64,000 nt of DNA from Methylopila sp. Yamaguchi (lineage in GTDB: Bacteria; Pseudomonadota; Alphaproteobacteria; Rhizobiales; Methylopilaceae): NCBI RefSeq assembly GCF_002897035.1, contig NZ_BAUX01000012.1:62001-126000 (forward strand). The letters run 5' to 3'. A program made the position numbers and the translations under genes. Shown in pieces: positions 1 through 10,613 of the stretch (its first letter is position 1; each line of letters begins with the position of its first letter). Under the pieces are notes generated by a model that did not search any database, had not been told where the DNA came from, and saw nothing but the letters and a program-made list of their open reading frames with translations.

Positions 1-537
1 GCGCTCGCCTCGCCGCTGATCGCGCTCAGCGTCGCGGGCTCCCGCTACGATCTCTCGGCCCGCCACTCGCTGCTGTTCGCGGCCGTTCCGGCCTCGCTGG
101 TCGAGTTGGTCGTGGTGTGGGGCTGGCATACGCCGGCCGCCCACGATCTCGCCCGGGAAAGCGCCCTCGCCTATGTCGGCGAGCAAGCCTCGTTCCTGCT
201 TTCCGGCCTCTGGGTCTGGCTCGCCTGCTTCGGCTACGGCGCGGCGACGAAAACGGGCCGCACCGCCGCGGGGGTCGTGGCGATGTTGCTCACTTCGATC
301 CACATGACGCTGCTCGGCGCGCTCCTCGCCATGAGCGTCCGGCCGCTCTACGCCGCGCATCACCAGGTGAGCGAGGCGCTTACCCTGCTCACCCCCCTCG
401 ACGACCAGCAGCTCGGCGGCGTGATGATGCTGCTGATCGGCGGCGCGGCCTATCTCGCCGGCGGCGTCGCTTTGGTCGGCCGGCTGCTCTCCGACGATCG
501 CGCCCCATCGGCGCTCACCCGCGGAGGCCGGCCATGA
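1..537 (+). CDS. CtaG-family cytochrome c oxidase assembly protein (5' partial)
   Basis: The reading frame is open from the first base of the window, so the start lies outside. The visible 178 residues are strongly hydrophobic, with at least four membrane segments. They carry the spaced His/Trp pattern of the caa3-type CtaG family (VVVWGWH, SIHMTLLGALL, LYAAH, and a C-terminal TPLDDQQLGGVMM stretch). This family consists of inner-membrane proteins associated with assembly or copper supply of cytochrome c oxidase. The stop codon overlaps the start of the next gene (ATGA), so the two are probably co-translated. Family assignment is fairly sure; the precise role is inferred from the family. Confidence 0.8.
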   Translation, partial: ALASPLIALSVAGSRYDLSARHSLLFAAVPASLVELVVVWGWHTPAAHDLARESALAYVGEQASFLLSGLWVWLACFGYGAATKTGRTAAGVVAMLLTSIHMTLLGALLAMSVRPLYAAHHQVSEALTLLTPLDDQQLGGVMMLLIGGAAYLAGGVALVGRLLSDDRAPSALTRGGRP

Positions 538-1691
538 GCGGGTTTCTCAATCGCGGCGTAGACATCCGCGTGACCCCGAAGCGCGCCGGTCTCGCGGGGA
601 TCGCGGTGGTGGCGGCGGGCCTCGCCTTCGGCTGGTCCGGGCTGTTCAACATCTCGGCGAGCACCAAGCACTGGCCGGTGACCGACTGGTTCCTGCACTG
701 GGTGATGATCAACTCAGTGGAGACCTGGTCGATCGGCGTCGAGGTCCCGGACAACCTCGACGATCGCGCGCTGATCGCCCGCGGCGCCGGGCATTACGCA
801 ACGGGCTGCGCCTCCTGCCACGGCGCGCCCGGCCGGCCGCGATCCCCGCTCACCGACGTCATGAGCCCGCCGCCGCCTGACCTCGACGCCAAGGTCCCGA
901 CCTGGGAGACCGCTCAGCTCTTCACCATCGTGAAACACGGCGTGAAGTTCTCGGGCATGCCGGCCTGGGTCTCGTTCGACGAGCGGGAGGACGAGGTCTG
1001 GTCGGTCGTCGCCTTTCTAAAGAAGCTGCCGGGCATGACGCCGGACGAGTACAAGGCGCTCGCCATGGGCGCCGAGACCGATGGCGCGGTGGGCGGGCTG
1101 GTGGCGATCGCGCATGGCCCGCAAGGCCGCGGCCCGCGCGAGGACGTGCTGGCCGACTGCGCCCGCTGCCACGGCCGCGACGGCCTCGGCCGGGACGGCG
1201 ACGCCTTTCCCGTGATCGCCGGCCAGTCGGAGGACTACCTGTTCGACGCGCTGTCGGCCTACGCCGTCGGCAAACGCCACAGCGGCATCATGCAGCCCGC
1301 CGCCGCGCGGCTGCCTTATTCCGAGCTCGCGGCGCTCGCCGAGCATTACGCCAACCAGCCCGCCGCCCGCCCGAAGGACGCGCCGACGCCCGATCCGGCC
1401 CTGGTGGCCGCGGGCGAGAAGATCGCGCGCGATGGCGTGCGAGCCACCGGCACGCCCGCTTGCCAGTCCTGCCACGGGCCGTCCGCCTCGGCGCGCAACC
1501 CCGCTTACCCGTCGCTTAACGGGCAGCACGCGTCTTATCTGGAGACCCAGCTCCACCTCTGGGAGAAGGAGCACGACTCCCGCGGCGGCGGGCCGTTCCG
1601 CGAGATCATGCGCAAGGTCGCCTTCCGCATGACGCCGGAGGAGATCCGCGCCGTCGCCGCCTACTACGCTTCTCTCCCGCCGGGGAAGTGA
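534..1691 (+). CDS. Three-haem c-type cytochrome, membrane anchored
   Basis: A 385-residue protein with one N-terminal membrane segment (about residues 17-38) and three CXXCH haem-binding motifs: CASCH near residue 92, CARCH near 209 and CQSCH near 310, each starting a cytochrome c-like domain. It should sit in the periplasm, tethered to the inner membrane, and carry electrons. The start overlaps the stop of the CtaG-like gene by four bases, which decides this ATG over upstream in-frame codons. Context with CtaG suggests a link to a terminal oxidase or to an alcohol or sugar dehydrogenase chain. The electron donor cannot be told from sequence. Confidence 0.85.
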   Translation: MSGFLNRGVDIRVTPKRAGLAGIAVVAAGLAFGWSGLFNISASTKHWPVTDWFLHWVMINSVETWSIGVEVPDNLDDRALIARGAGHYATGCASCHGAPGRPRSPLTDVMSPPPPDLDAKVPTWETAQLFTIVKHGVKFSGMPAWVSFDEREDEVWSVVAFLKKLPGMTPDEYKALAMGAETDGAVGGLVAIAHGPQGRGPREDVLADCARCHGRDGLGRDGDAFPVIAGQSEDYLFDALSAYAVGKRHSGIMQPAAARLPYSELAALAEHYANQPAARPKDAPTPDPALVAAGEKIARDGVRATGTPACQSCHGPSASARNPAYPSLNGQHASYLETQLHLWEKEHDSRGGGPFREIMRKVAFRMTPEEIRAVAAYYASLPPGK

Positions 1692-1731
1692 GGGGGTGCG
1701 TCGGCGTCCAGCTGACCACGTCGACCCACCG

Positions 1732-1828
1732 CCGTCATGCTCGGCAAGGCCGGGCATCCACGACTTTCTAAAGATCGTCGAGCTCGACCCCAAAGCCGTA
1801 GATACCCGCAAAGACGCGTGCATGACGG
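1732..1828. repeat. Palindromic intergenic repeat element
   Basis: Outer ends are inverted (CCGTCATGC at 1732-1740 and GCATGACGG at 1820-1828). The inside follows the pattern 'CGTCATGCTCGG...GGGCATCCACGACTTT', which I recognise as a common dispersed intergenic repeat of Hyphomicrobiales genomes. It lies between the convergent ends of the cytochrome gene and the TIGR02588 gene. No open reading frame of its own. Confidence 0.6.
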
Positions 1829-1872
1829 TGCGGTTGTGAGCGACGCCGCGTTTATGTCGTAGCGCTTCCGCC

Positions 1873-2265
1873 TCAAGGCTTCCGATACGACGTCGCCCGG
1901 ATCGTTAGCTCCGCTCCCGCCGGATCGCGCACGAACACCACGCCGGCCTGCTTCGACGACTTGCGCGCCACGTAGTCGAGGGTGACCTCGGCGCTTTCAA
2001 GCACCTCGTCGCCCTGCTTCAGCTCGGCGAGCATCAGGATCTCAGCCGCGGTCGAGGCGCCCTCGTTCTTCGCGGTGAAGCGGACGACATAGCCGCCGGA
2101 GCCACGGCTGACGTCGTCGACCGTCGCGACGATCGCGGGCGGGCCGTCCTCGTAGGTCAGCGCCTCGTGCGTAAGGACGCCCAGCACGCCCACCACGATG
2201 GCCGCGCCGAGCCCGGCGACGCCCCACTCCAGCCATCCAATTTCGCGCGGGCCTTCCTCAGCCAT
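1873..2265 (-). CDS. TIGR02588 family small membrane protein
   Basis: A 130-residue protein with one membrane segment near the N-terminus (about residues 13-33) followed by an approximately 95-residue beta-rich exported domain. The pattern matches TIGR02588, a family of unknown function almost always encoded beside TIGR02587. Here it follows that gene with a 9-base gap, in the same direction, as expected for a two-gene operon. No catalytic motif is visible. Function unknown. Confidence 0.75.
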   Translation of the reverse strand: MAEEGPREIGWLEWGVAGLGAAIVVGVLGVLTHEALTYEDGPPAIVATVDDVSRGSGGYVVRFTAKNEGASTAAEILMLAELKQGDEVLESAEVTLDYVARKSSKQAGVVFVRDPAGAELTIRATSYRKP

Positions 2266-2274
2266 GTCGGTTCC

Positions 2275-3120
2275 TTAAACGATGAGCCGCGCGAATGCGG
2301 CGCCCACGGCGGCCGGGAAGCCCAGCGTCACGCACAGCCGCAGCGCGGCCTCGACCCCGAGATCGTCGAAGCGGCCGAACGTCCACATCAGGGCGAAGCA
2401 CACCAGCAACGACAGCGCGTAGCCGACGACGGTGTAGCGCGCGAACAGGCTCCAGAAGCCGGCGCCCTCCGGGTCGACGGGCTCCTGGCCGGCGTACTGC
2501 AGCACGTAGACCACCGAGTGCATGGCGGCGAGGGAGACCAGAACGAGAGCGATGGCGTGGAACGGCGTCATCTCCGCGGAGATCAGGTCGACCTCCTCGG
2601 TCGGCGCGACGCTGAAGCAGAGGTAGATGGCGCCGGCCGCCATAAACAGCAGCTCGGCCCAATACCCCGCCTCGCGGGCGTGCCGCTCGTCGCTCTCGTC
2701 CGCCTTGCCGAACTGGCCCTGCGCGACCACGGCCCCCAGGCTCGCCGGCACGCTCTCGATCACGATCGCGCCCATGATCTCGTCGAACGACATCCGCGGT
2801 TCGATCAGGCCGAACAGGCTGAGGATCACCGCGGAAGTGACCACGCCGACCGCGAAGGCCACCAGCGCGTCGCGGATGTCGTCGCGCCAGCACGTCGTCT
2901 CCTCGAAGCCGATGAAGCGCGACAGGCCGACGAGCAGCGGGATCAGACCTGCGACGAGCGCGAGCAGCCGCCATCGGTCGAGGCTTGCTCCCAGCGACCA
3001 CATCTCCATGGTCATCAGCACGGGCAGCGAAAACACCGCCGCGCCGCCGACGGCCCGGCCCACGCCCGCGAGGAAGTCAAGCTCGACGTCGCGGCGGGAC
3101 GGGGTTTGCGCTGGCGCCAT
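2275..3120 (-). CDS. TIGR02587 family integral membrane protein
   Basis: A 281-residue protein with about seven hydrophobic segments. Features are an N-terminal DFLAGVGRAVGGAAVFSLP stretch, a segment with SRFIGFEETTCWRDDIRDA between helices, and paired acidic loops. This fits TIGR02587, an uncharacterised membrane family found as a pair with TIGR02588. It is the first gene of the leftward pair. The ATG chosen starts immediately before the conserved N-terminal region. Role unknown. Confidence 0.75.
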   Translation of the reverse strand: MAPAQTPSRRDVELDFLAGVGRAVGGAAVFSLPVLMTMEMWSLGASLDRWRLLALVAGLIPLLVGLSRFIGFEETTCWRDDIRDALVAFAVGVVTSAVILSLFGLIEPRMSFDEIMGAIVIESVPASLGAVVAQGQFGKADESDERHAREAGYWAELLFMAAGAIYLCFSVAPTEEVDLISAEMTPFHAIALVLVSLAAMHSVVYVLQYAGQEPVDPEGAGFWSLFARYTVVGYALSLLVCFALMWTFGRFDDLGVEAALRLCVTLGFPAAVGAAFARLIV

Positions 3121-3190
3121 AAGATGCAGATTCCGGAGAGCCGCCCACGGACGCGGGCGTCGCCGCTAGATCGCGCGGGCGTGGCCGGCG

Positions 3191-4057
3191 TCAAGCGGCG
3201 AAGCGGCGGGCGGCTTGGATGAGCTCGCGGGTGTAATCCTCGCGCGGGGCCGAAAGAACGGCGCGGCAGGCGCCCTCCTCGACCACCCGGCCGCGGCGCA
3301 TCACCACCACCCGGTCGCACAGCGCCTCGACCACCGCGAGGTCGTGACTGACGAAGACGAGGCTCAACCCGCCCCCGGCCCGCAGCTCCCTGAGCAGCGC
3401 CAACACCTGCGCCTGCACGGAGACGTCGAGCGCCGAGACCGGCTCGTCGAGCACGACGATGCGCGGATCCGCCGAGAGGGCGCGGGCGATGCCGATGCGC
3501 TGCAGCTGACCGCCGGAGAACTCGTGCGGGTGGCGGGCGGCGTGCTCCGGCGCGAGGCCGACGCGCGCGAACAGCTCCGCCACGCGCGCCTTTCGCCGGG
3601 GCGCGTCCCAGCCCTTCAGCCCGATCATCGGCGCCTCGACGCTGGCCCCCACCGTCTTGCGGGGGTTCATGGCGCTCGCCGGATCCTGGAAGACCATCTG
3701 GGCGCGCCGCTGCAGCCGGCGGCGATCTGCCCCGCGGCCGAGATCGAGCGCCTCGCCGTCGAGCGCGAGGTCACCGGCGCTCGGCTGCAGCAGCCCGACC
3801 AGCATGCGCGCGAGCGTGGATTTGCCGGAGCCGCTCTCGCCGACGATCCCCAGCGTCTCGCCCGGCCCCAGCGGCAGACTGACGTTGTCGACAGCGACCA
3901 GCGCCGGACGTTTCGTCCCGAACCATCCGCCGCCTCCGAAGCGGCGCGTGACGGCGCGGGCCTCCAGCAGCGGCGACGACGCAGCGCGGGCTTCGACACG
4001 CCGTCCTCCCTTCGGCTCCTCAGCATGAGGAGGTGGGGAGTCGCCCGGGAGCCTCAC
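3191..4057 (-). CDS. Oligopeptide/dipeptide-type ABC transporter ATP-binding protein (DppF-like)
   Basis: A 288-residue ATPase with Walker A GESGSGKST, Q-loop MVFQDPASAMNPR, signature FSGGQLQRIGIARAL and Walker B VVLDEPVSALD, followed by the peptide-transporter C-terminal extension. It would energise import together with the permeases and the other ATPase upstream. The start is a GTG preceded by AGGAGG at a 7-base spacing. Both the ribosome-binding site and the first ~23 codons lie inside a palindromic repeat (3990-4104), so the N-terminus is repeat-derived and the ABC domain begins only near residue 30. Last gene of the leftward peptide-importer operon. Confidence 0.85.
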   Translation of the reverse strand: MRLPGDSPPPHAEEPKGGRRVEARAASSPLLEARAVTRRFGGGGWFGTKRPALVAVDNVSLPLGPGETLGIVGESGSGKSTLARMLVGLLQPSAGDLALDGEALDLGRGADRRRLQRRAQMVFQDPASAMNPRKTVGASVEAPMIGLKGWDAPRRKARVAELFARVGLAPEHAARHPHEFSGGQLQRIGIARALSADPRIVVLDEPVSALDVSVQAQVLALLRELRAGGGLSLVFVSHDLAVVEALCDRVVVMRRGRVVEEGACRAVLSAPREDYTRELIQAARRFAA

Positions 4058-4104
4058 CGCGAAACCTCCTCATGCTGAGGAGGCCCGCAGCGCCGTGTCG
4101 AAGC
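3990..4104. repeat. Palindromic repeat spanning the dppF-like start
   Basis: Two inverted arms, 3990-4033 (GCTTCGACACG ... CTCAGCATGAGGAGG) and 4065-4104 (CCTCCTCATGCTGAGG ... GTGTCGAAGC), are separated by a 31-base loop. The ends (TTCGACAC/GTGTCGAA) and the CTCAGCATGAG core are typical of a dispersed palindrome in Hyphomicrobiales. One arm supplies the Shine-Dalgarno sequence, and the other encodes residues ~9-23 of the ATPase at 3191-4057. Confidence 0.75.
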
Positions 4105-4130
4105 ACGCACCCCGTCCCCGAACCCTTCCC

Positions 4131-6016
<1,886 letters not shown>

Positions 6017-6020
<4 letters not shown>

Positions 6021-6964
6021 GCCTCGAGCCTCGGGTCGAGCGCCGCCTGGGCGAGATCGGCGACGACGTTGATCGCGACATAGAGCGTGGCGAGCGCGAG
6101 CACGCCGCCCTGCACCAGCAGGATGTCGCGCCGGCCGATCGCCTCCACCAGCATGCGGCCCACGCCCGGCCACTGGAACACGGTCTCGACATAGACCGCG
6201 CCGCCGAGCACGTAGCCCGCCTGCAGTCCGATGACGGGGACGACCGCCACCAGCGCGCTCTTCAGCGCATGGACCGAGATCACCCGGTCCTCCTCGACCC
6301 CTTTGGCGCGGGCGGTGCGCACGAAATCCTGCCGCAGCACCTCGAGCATGGCGGCGCGGGTGAGCCGGCCGAGAATCGCCGTCGCGACCACCGCCAGCGT
6401 CACGGCCGGGAGCACGAGGTGGCGCAGCAGATCGACGACGCCTCCGCCGCCGAACAGCGCGGACATGCCGCCGGTCGGGAACCAGCCGAGCCCGACCGCG
6501 AGCCAGAGGATGAGCAGAAGCCCCAGGAAGAACGAGGGCGTCGAGACGCCGAGCAGCAAAGCGAGGCCGATCGTGCGGTCGACCCAGCCGTTCTGCCGCA
6601 CGGCGGAGGCGACGCCCGCGGCGAGGCCGAAAAGGACGCTCAGGGTCAGCGCCGCCGCGGCGAGGATCAGCGTGGGGCCGAGCCGCTCCAGCACCTCGTC
6701 GAGCACCGGCCGGTCGAGCGCGTAGGAGCGCCCGAGGTCGCCCGTGAGCGCGGCCCCGACCCAGGCGAGGTAGCGGGCGGGCAGCGACCGGTCGAGGCCG
6801 AGCTCCGCGTTCAGCCGGGCGACGCTCTCGGGCGTCGCGTAGGAGCCGAGGATGGCGAGCGCGGGATCGCCGGGCACGAGCGCGATGACGAGGAACACGA
6901 CGACGGTGACGCCGAACAGCACGGGGACCGCGAGCGCGAGGCGGCGGAGCGCATAAGCCGTCAT
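6017..6964 (-). CDS. Peptide/nickel-type ABC transporter permease (DppB-like)
   Basis: A 315-residue permease with six or so membrane segments. It has the family N-terminus (AYALRRLALAVPVLFGVTVV, then LVPGDPA) and the EAA-type coupling loop near MLEVLRQDFVRTARAKG. It forms the inner-membrane channel with the DppC half of the next gene. ATG overlaps the stop of the binding-protein gene (ATGA), and its own stop overlaps the next GTG, showing tight translational coupling. Confidence 0.9.
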
Positions 6965-8538
6965 CGCTTCGCCATGCCCTTCAGCTCCAGCAACGAGGAC
7001 GGCTCCAGCGTCAGGCCCTCGACGCCTCTCGCCGTCACCGCCGTCTGCTTGGCGGAGGCGACGAAGGCCCAGGGCGCGGCGTCGTGCGTCAGACGGTCGA
7101 TCCGGCGGTAGAGGCCGGCGCGGGCCTCCGCGTCGGTCTCCCCGCGTGCGGCGTCGATCAGCCGGTCGAGCTCCGGGTCGGAGAAGCCGCCGGCGTTGAA
7201 GCCGCCCTTGTCGGCGGCCGCCTCCGAACGCAGCGCGAGATAGGGCAGCGTGTCGGGATCGTTGGTGGACCAAGCCATCTCCGCCATCGCGGCGCCCTTC
7301 AGGCCGCCGTTGACGCGCGCGAGATAGGCGTTCCACTCGAAGGTCTCGATCGCGACCTTCAGCCCGACGCGCGCGAGATCCGCCTGGATCGCGGTCGCCA
7401 TGGCGAGCGGCTCCAGCATGCCGGAGCCGCCCTCGGCCGCGAGCAGGGTGAGAGTCGCACCCTGGGCGCCCGCCTCGCGGATCAGCGCGCGGGCGCGCTC
7501 CGGGTCATGCGGATAGGGCTCGAGCGCGGGATCGTGCGCGGCGCCGAAGGCGGGCGAGATCGGGCCGGAGGGCACGGTCGCGGCGTTCGACAGCACGTTC
7601 TCGACGATCGTCCGCTTGTCGATCGCGAGGTTCACCGCCCGGCGCACACGCACGTCCCGGAGCGGACCCTCGACCGCGTTCAGGATGAGAAACCAGAGGT
7701 GGGGCGCCGGGGCCTCGTGGAGAGCGAAGCGCGCGGGGTCGCGGAAGCTTCCGAGCTGATCCGGCGGGACCTCCACCATCAGGTCGATCCCGCCCGCCAG
7801 CATCTCGCTCGCGCGGGCGTTGGCGTCCGGGATCGGTCGGAAGGCGATCCGGGCGAGCGACGGCTTGTCGCCCCAGTAGGCCTCGTTGCGCACGAGCGCC
7901 ACCTGCCGGCCGCTCTCCCAGCGCTCGAACCGGAACGGCCCGGTGCCGACCGGCGCGCGGCCGAACGCCTTGCCCGCGGCCTTCGCCGCGGCCGGCGAGA
8001 CCATGTAGCCGATAGGGTAAGCGAGATGCGCAAGCAGCGGCGCGTAGGGCTCGTCGAGCCTCAGCCGCACGGTCAGCGGGTCGAGGACCTCCACCGCCAT
8101 CACCGGCGCGAGGAAGAAGGCCAGCGGGAACGGCCCGGCGTCCGCGCTTGGATGCTTCGGGTCGAGCAGGCGGTCGAGGTTGAACCGGACGGCCTCCGCG
8201 TCGAAGGGAGTCCCGTCGTGGAAGCGCACGTCCGGGCGGAGATGGAAGGTGTAGGCCCGCCCGTCGTCGGAAATCTCCCAGCGTGCGGCCAAGGCCGGGG
8301 CGGGCTCCAGCGATCCGGGGCGGAAGCGAGTCAGCCCCTCGAACAGGTTGGCGAGGATGCGAAAATCGTTCGCGGCGGTGACCGCCGCCGGATCGAGCGA
8401 CTTGGGCTCCGCCATCTGCCCCACGACCAGCGTGTCCCTCGGCGTCGCCGTCCGCCCCGGCCCCGTGGCGACGAGCGCGACGACACCGAGCGCGAGGCCG
8501 AGAACGCAGATCGTGAAGCCGGTCGCGGCGCGGCCCAT
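6961..8538 (-). CDS. Extracytoplasmic solute-binding protein, family 5 (DppA-like)
   Basis: A 525-residue protein with an N-terminal hydrophobic export segment (residues ~5-25), then the family-5 features LVVGQMAEPKSLDPA, YTFHLRPDVRFHDGTPFDAE and RRAVNLAIDKRTIV. It captures a peptide or another small ligand (the family also includes nickel and opine binders) for the permeases downstream. First gene of the operon. The ligand cannot be assigned. The 200 bases upstream (8539-8740) hold its promoter region; no site is clear there. Confidence 0.9.
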   Translation of the reverse strand: MGRAATGFTICVLGLALGVVALVATGPGRTATPRDTLVVGQMAEPKSLDPAAVTAANDFRILANLFEGLTRFRPGSLEPAPALAARWEISDDGRAYTFHLRPDVRFHDGTPFDAEAVRFNLDRLLDPKHPSADAGPFPLAFFLAPVMAVEVLDPLTVRLRLDEPYAPLLAHLAYPIGYMVSPAAAKAAGKAFGRAPVGTGPFRFERWESGRQVALVRNEAYWGDKPSLARIAFRPIPDANARASEMLAGGIDLMVEVPPDQLGSFRDPARFALHEAPAPHLWFLILNAVEGPLRDVRVRRAVNLAIDKRTIVENVLSNAATVPSGPISPAFGAAHDPALEPYPHDPERARALIREAGAQGATLTLLAAEGGSGMLEPLAMATAIQADLARVGLKVAIETFEWNAYLARVNGGLKGAAMAEMAWSTNDPDTLPYLALRSEAAADKGGFNAGGFSDPELDRLIDAARGETDAEARAGLYRRIDRLTHDAAPWAFVASAKQTAVTARGVEGLTLEPSSLLELKGMAKR

Positions 8539-8740
8539 GTCCCCTCCCCGTTCGCCTGCACGCCTCCGTTATAGGCCCCGTCGTCCGCTCGTCAGCGGCG
8601 CGAGCCGCCGACGGTTTCTCAGGCGGTCCGGAGAGCGACGGCGCCTTGTTCGTCTGGCGGCGACGCGGAGGAGCGACGGCGGACGCCACCTGGGGCCGTC
8701 GCTCGGGCCGCAACCCAGCTCGGCCGCACCCCCAAGACGC

Positions 8741-8980
8741 TCAGTCCCTCCGCACCGGCCTCGGCGGCTGCGTTCCGCGCCGGTAGCCGAGCGATCCGGA
8801 GCTCTCGGCCTCACGCCGCGCGCGTTCGACCTCCGCGAGTTGCACGAGCAGCGCGCCGACCGCGGCGCGCGGGTCGCCGTGGGCCTGCGCGATCACCGCC
8901 TCGATCTCCGCCGCTTGGCCCGCAAGAATTTCGTCCTGAAACAGCTCCGCCGTCGACGGGGCCTCCACCTGTCTCGCCAT
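8741..8980 (-). CDS. Small hypothetical protein
   Basis: A 79-residue acidic-helical protein beginning MARQVEAPSTAELF, with a predicted helix rich in Ala/Glu (residues ~15-60) and a basic Arg/Pro tail. The ATG has GGAG seven bases upstream; an earlier in-frame GTG at 9055 would add 25 residues that look untranslated. No family recognised. Stands alone between the peptide importer and the copper operon, in the same direction as both. Confidence 0.5.
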   Translation of the reverse strand: MARQVEAPSTAELFQDEILAGQAAEIEAVIAQAHGDPRAAVGALLVQLAEVERARREAESSGSLGYRRGTQPPRPVRRD

Positions 8981-9279
8981 GATCTCGCTCCGTGCCGGTC
9001 TGAGGAATGGATTCCAGACGTCCGCCCGTGGCGCAAGAACAAAAAAGAACATCACCCTTTGGCTGGGGAGAACGGGCGCAAGCGGGAGCCTGACGAGGCG
9101 GTGGTCGCCAAAGCGCCCAGCCGCTGAGCTCGGCGGCTGGCCTTGCCGGCGTCAGATGCGCTGACCAGCCAGCTCAGGAAGTGAGCACAGGGGGCGCGGC
9201 TGAGTGTCCGTGGTGTCGATGGCGCGAGAAGAAGGCGTTCTACACGTACGTCGACGTTCCAATCCGAGCGGGCCTTCGA
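8981..9279. other. Gene-free stretch before the copper operon end
   Basis: About 300 bases between the small hypothetical gene and the stop of the DUF411 gene. No convincing reading frame, RNA gene or strong hairpin seen. It presumably holds the promoter of the small gene at 8741. Confidence 0.4.
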
Positions 9280-9747
9280 CTAGGCAGGCGCGCCGCCCCT
9301 AAACCTCAGGAACGTCCGCGGCTCGCCGTCTCCGAACGCCATCACGTCGTAAGTCTCCGCCTCGCGTCCTTCGAGCTCCATGCCGGGCGACCCGATCGGC
9401 ATCCCGGCGACGGCCAGCCCACGGACCTTTGGACGCTCGGCCAGCAGGCGGTCGATCGCGGAGGCAGGCACATGGCCTTCCAACACGTAGCCGTCGATCT
9501 CGGCCGTGTGGCAGGATCGGAGGGCGACAGGCACGCCGAGCTTAGCTTTCACCGCGATGATGGCGTCGGTCTCCACAGTTTCCGCCGGGTAGCCGGCCGC
9601 ACGGACATGGTCGACCCAGGCCTCGCAGCAGCCGCAGGACGGGTCCTTGTGGACCACCATTCGCGGCTTGCCCCCGGCGCGAGCGTGGCCGACGGCGGCG
9701 GCGGCCGCTATCAGCGAAAGCGCGATCCTTCGAGTAATCCGATGCAT
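9280..9747 (-). CDS. DUF411 family periplasmic metal-binding protein
   Basis: About 155 residues: signal peptide (RRIALSLIAAAAAVGHARA), then the DUF411 core with DPSCGCCEAWVDHVRAAGYP near the N-terminus, the LRSCHTAEIDGYVLEGHVPA motif and GLAVAGMPIGSPGME. DUF411 proteins are found in copper-resistance clusters and are thought to bind copper through the CxCC and downstream Cys/His. GGAG lies five bases before this ATG and only two before an ATG one codon earlier, which favours the second. Last gene of the copper operon. Confidence 0.85.
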   Translation of the reverse strand: MHRITRRIALSLIAAAAAVGHARAGGKPRMVVHKDPSCGCCEAWVDHVRAAGYPAETVETDAIIAVKAKLGVPVALRSCHTAEIDGYVLEGHVPASAIDRLLAERPKVRGLAVAGMPIGSPGMELEGREAETYDVMAFGDGEPRTFLRFRGGAPA

Positions 9748-9808
9748 CATCTCTCCGTCCTCGGGTCTGGATGCGTGGGACGGGCGGCGTTGTCTGCGGA
9801 CGTGCGGA

Positions 9809-10552
9809 TCAACGCAAGACCATCCAGACGGCCATGCCGACCATCATGAGGTTCTCGGTCAGAGAGACGAAGCCGAGCGGCACGTTGCTCGAGCCGCCGA
9901 CGCAGGCGCATTTGAGTTCGCGCTTGTCCACGTAGACCGCCTTGAACACCGATATCGCGCCGATCGAGCCGATGAACAGCGCGACCGGGATCGACACCCA
10001 GTGCAGCGCGCCCGCGGTCATGAGCACGCCAGCCAGCGCCTCTGCGTACGGGTAGACGTAGCCGTAGCGAACCCAGCGCTTCGCCAGAAGGTCGTAGTTC
10101 AGGAACATGGTCGAGAAGCTCTCGACGTCCTGCAGCTTCAGCAGCGCGAGCACGCACATGCTGATCGATACGAACCACTCCGCGGCTTGGACCGTGAAGG
10201 GCGTGCCGAACGCGGCGTGGCTCGCCGCAAGCGCGACCAGAGCGGCCATAGCGAACACGGCGACGACGGGCCTGTAGCTGGTTTCGCCGGGCTTCGGGAC
10301 GTGCAGGCCGAAATGGCGGCGGAGGTCGTCGTAACCGCCGATGCGCCGCCCGTCGATGAAGATCTGCGGGGTGGTCTTCACCCCGTATCGCTCCTTAAAC
10401 GCGTCGGTCTCGTTACGCGTCTTGAGCCAGTGGTCATCGACCTCGAAGCCATTGCGCCTAAGGAGGTCAACCGCCTTCGTCCCGTAGGGACAGACGTGCG
10501 ACGGCATCACCATGCGGTGGATCGACGCCGTCGGGCGCGTGGTCGTGCTCAT
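9809..10552 (-). CDS. Glutaredoxin-MauE fusion membrane protein
   Basis: A 247-residue protein. Residues ~12-85 form a glutaredoxin fold with a one-cysteine CPYG active site and TTPQIFIDGRRIGGYDDL. Residues ~90-247 are a MauE/DoxX-like domain with four membrane segments and a KCACVGG motif in the last loop. MauE-type proteins act in disulfide handling in the periplasm. In a copper operon this protein probably protects or repairs cysteines, but that is inference. GGAG six bases before the ATG supports the start. Confidence 0.8.
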   Translation of the reverse strand: MSTTTRPTASIHRMVMPSHVCPYGTKAVDLLRRNGFEVDDHWLKTRNETDAFKERYGVKTTPQIFIDGRRIGGYDDLRRHFGLHVPKPGETSYRPVVAVFAMAALVALAASHAAFGTPFTVQAAEWFVSISMCVLALLKLQDVESFSTMFLNYDLLAKRWVRYGYVYPYAEALAGVLMTAGALHWVSIPVALFIGSIGAISVFKAVYVDKRELKCACVGGSSNVPLGFVSLTENLMMVGMAVWMVLR

Positions 10553-10613
10553 GTCGTCTCCCGAGCGCCGGGCGCCGCCGCGACGACCGCTTCCGACGCT
10601 TCACGTGTGGTCA

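Noticed and set aside
2167-3222. Long open frames antisense to real genes (for example here, 7084-8574, 11349-13565, 24408-27047, 27106-28818)
   Set aside because: In very GC-rich DNA stops are rare; these translate to Arg/Gly/His-rich text without domains and lie opposite genes with clear families.
3191-4057. The dppF-like gene as a pseudogene disrupted by the repeat
   Set aside because: The frame is intact, all ATPase motifs are present and a good ribosome site precedes the GTG.
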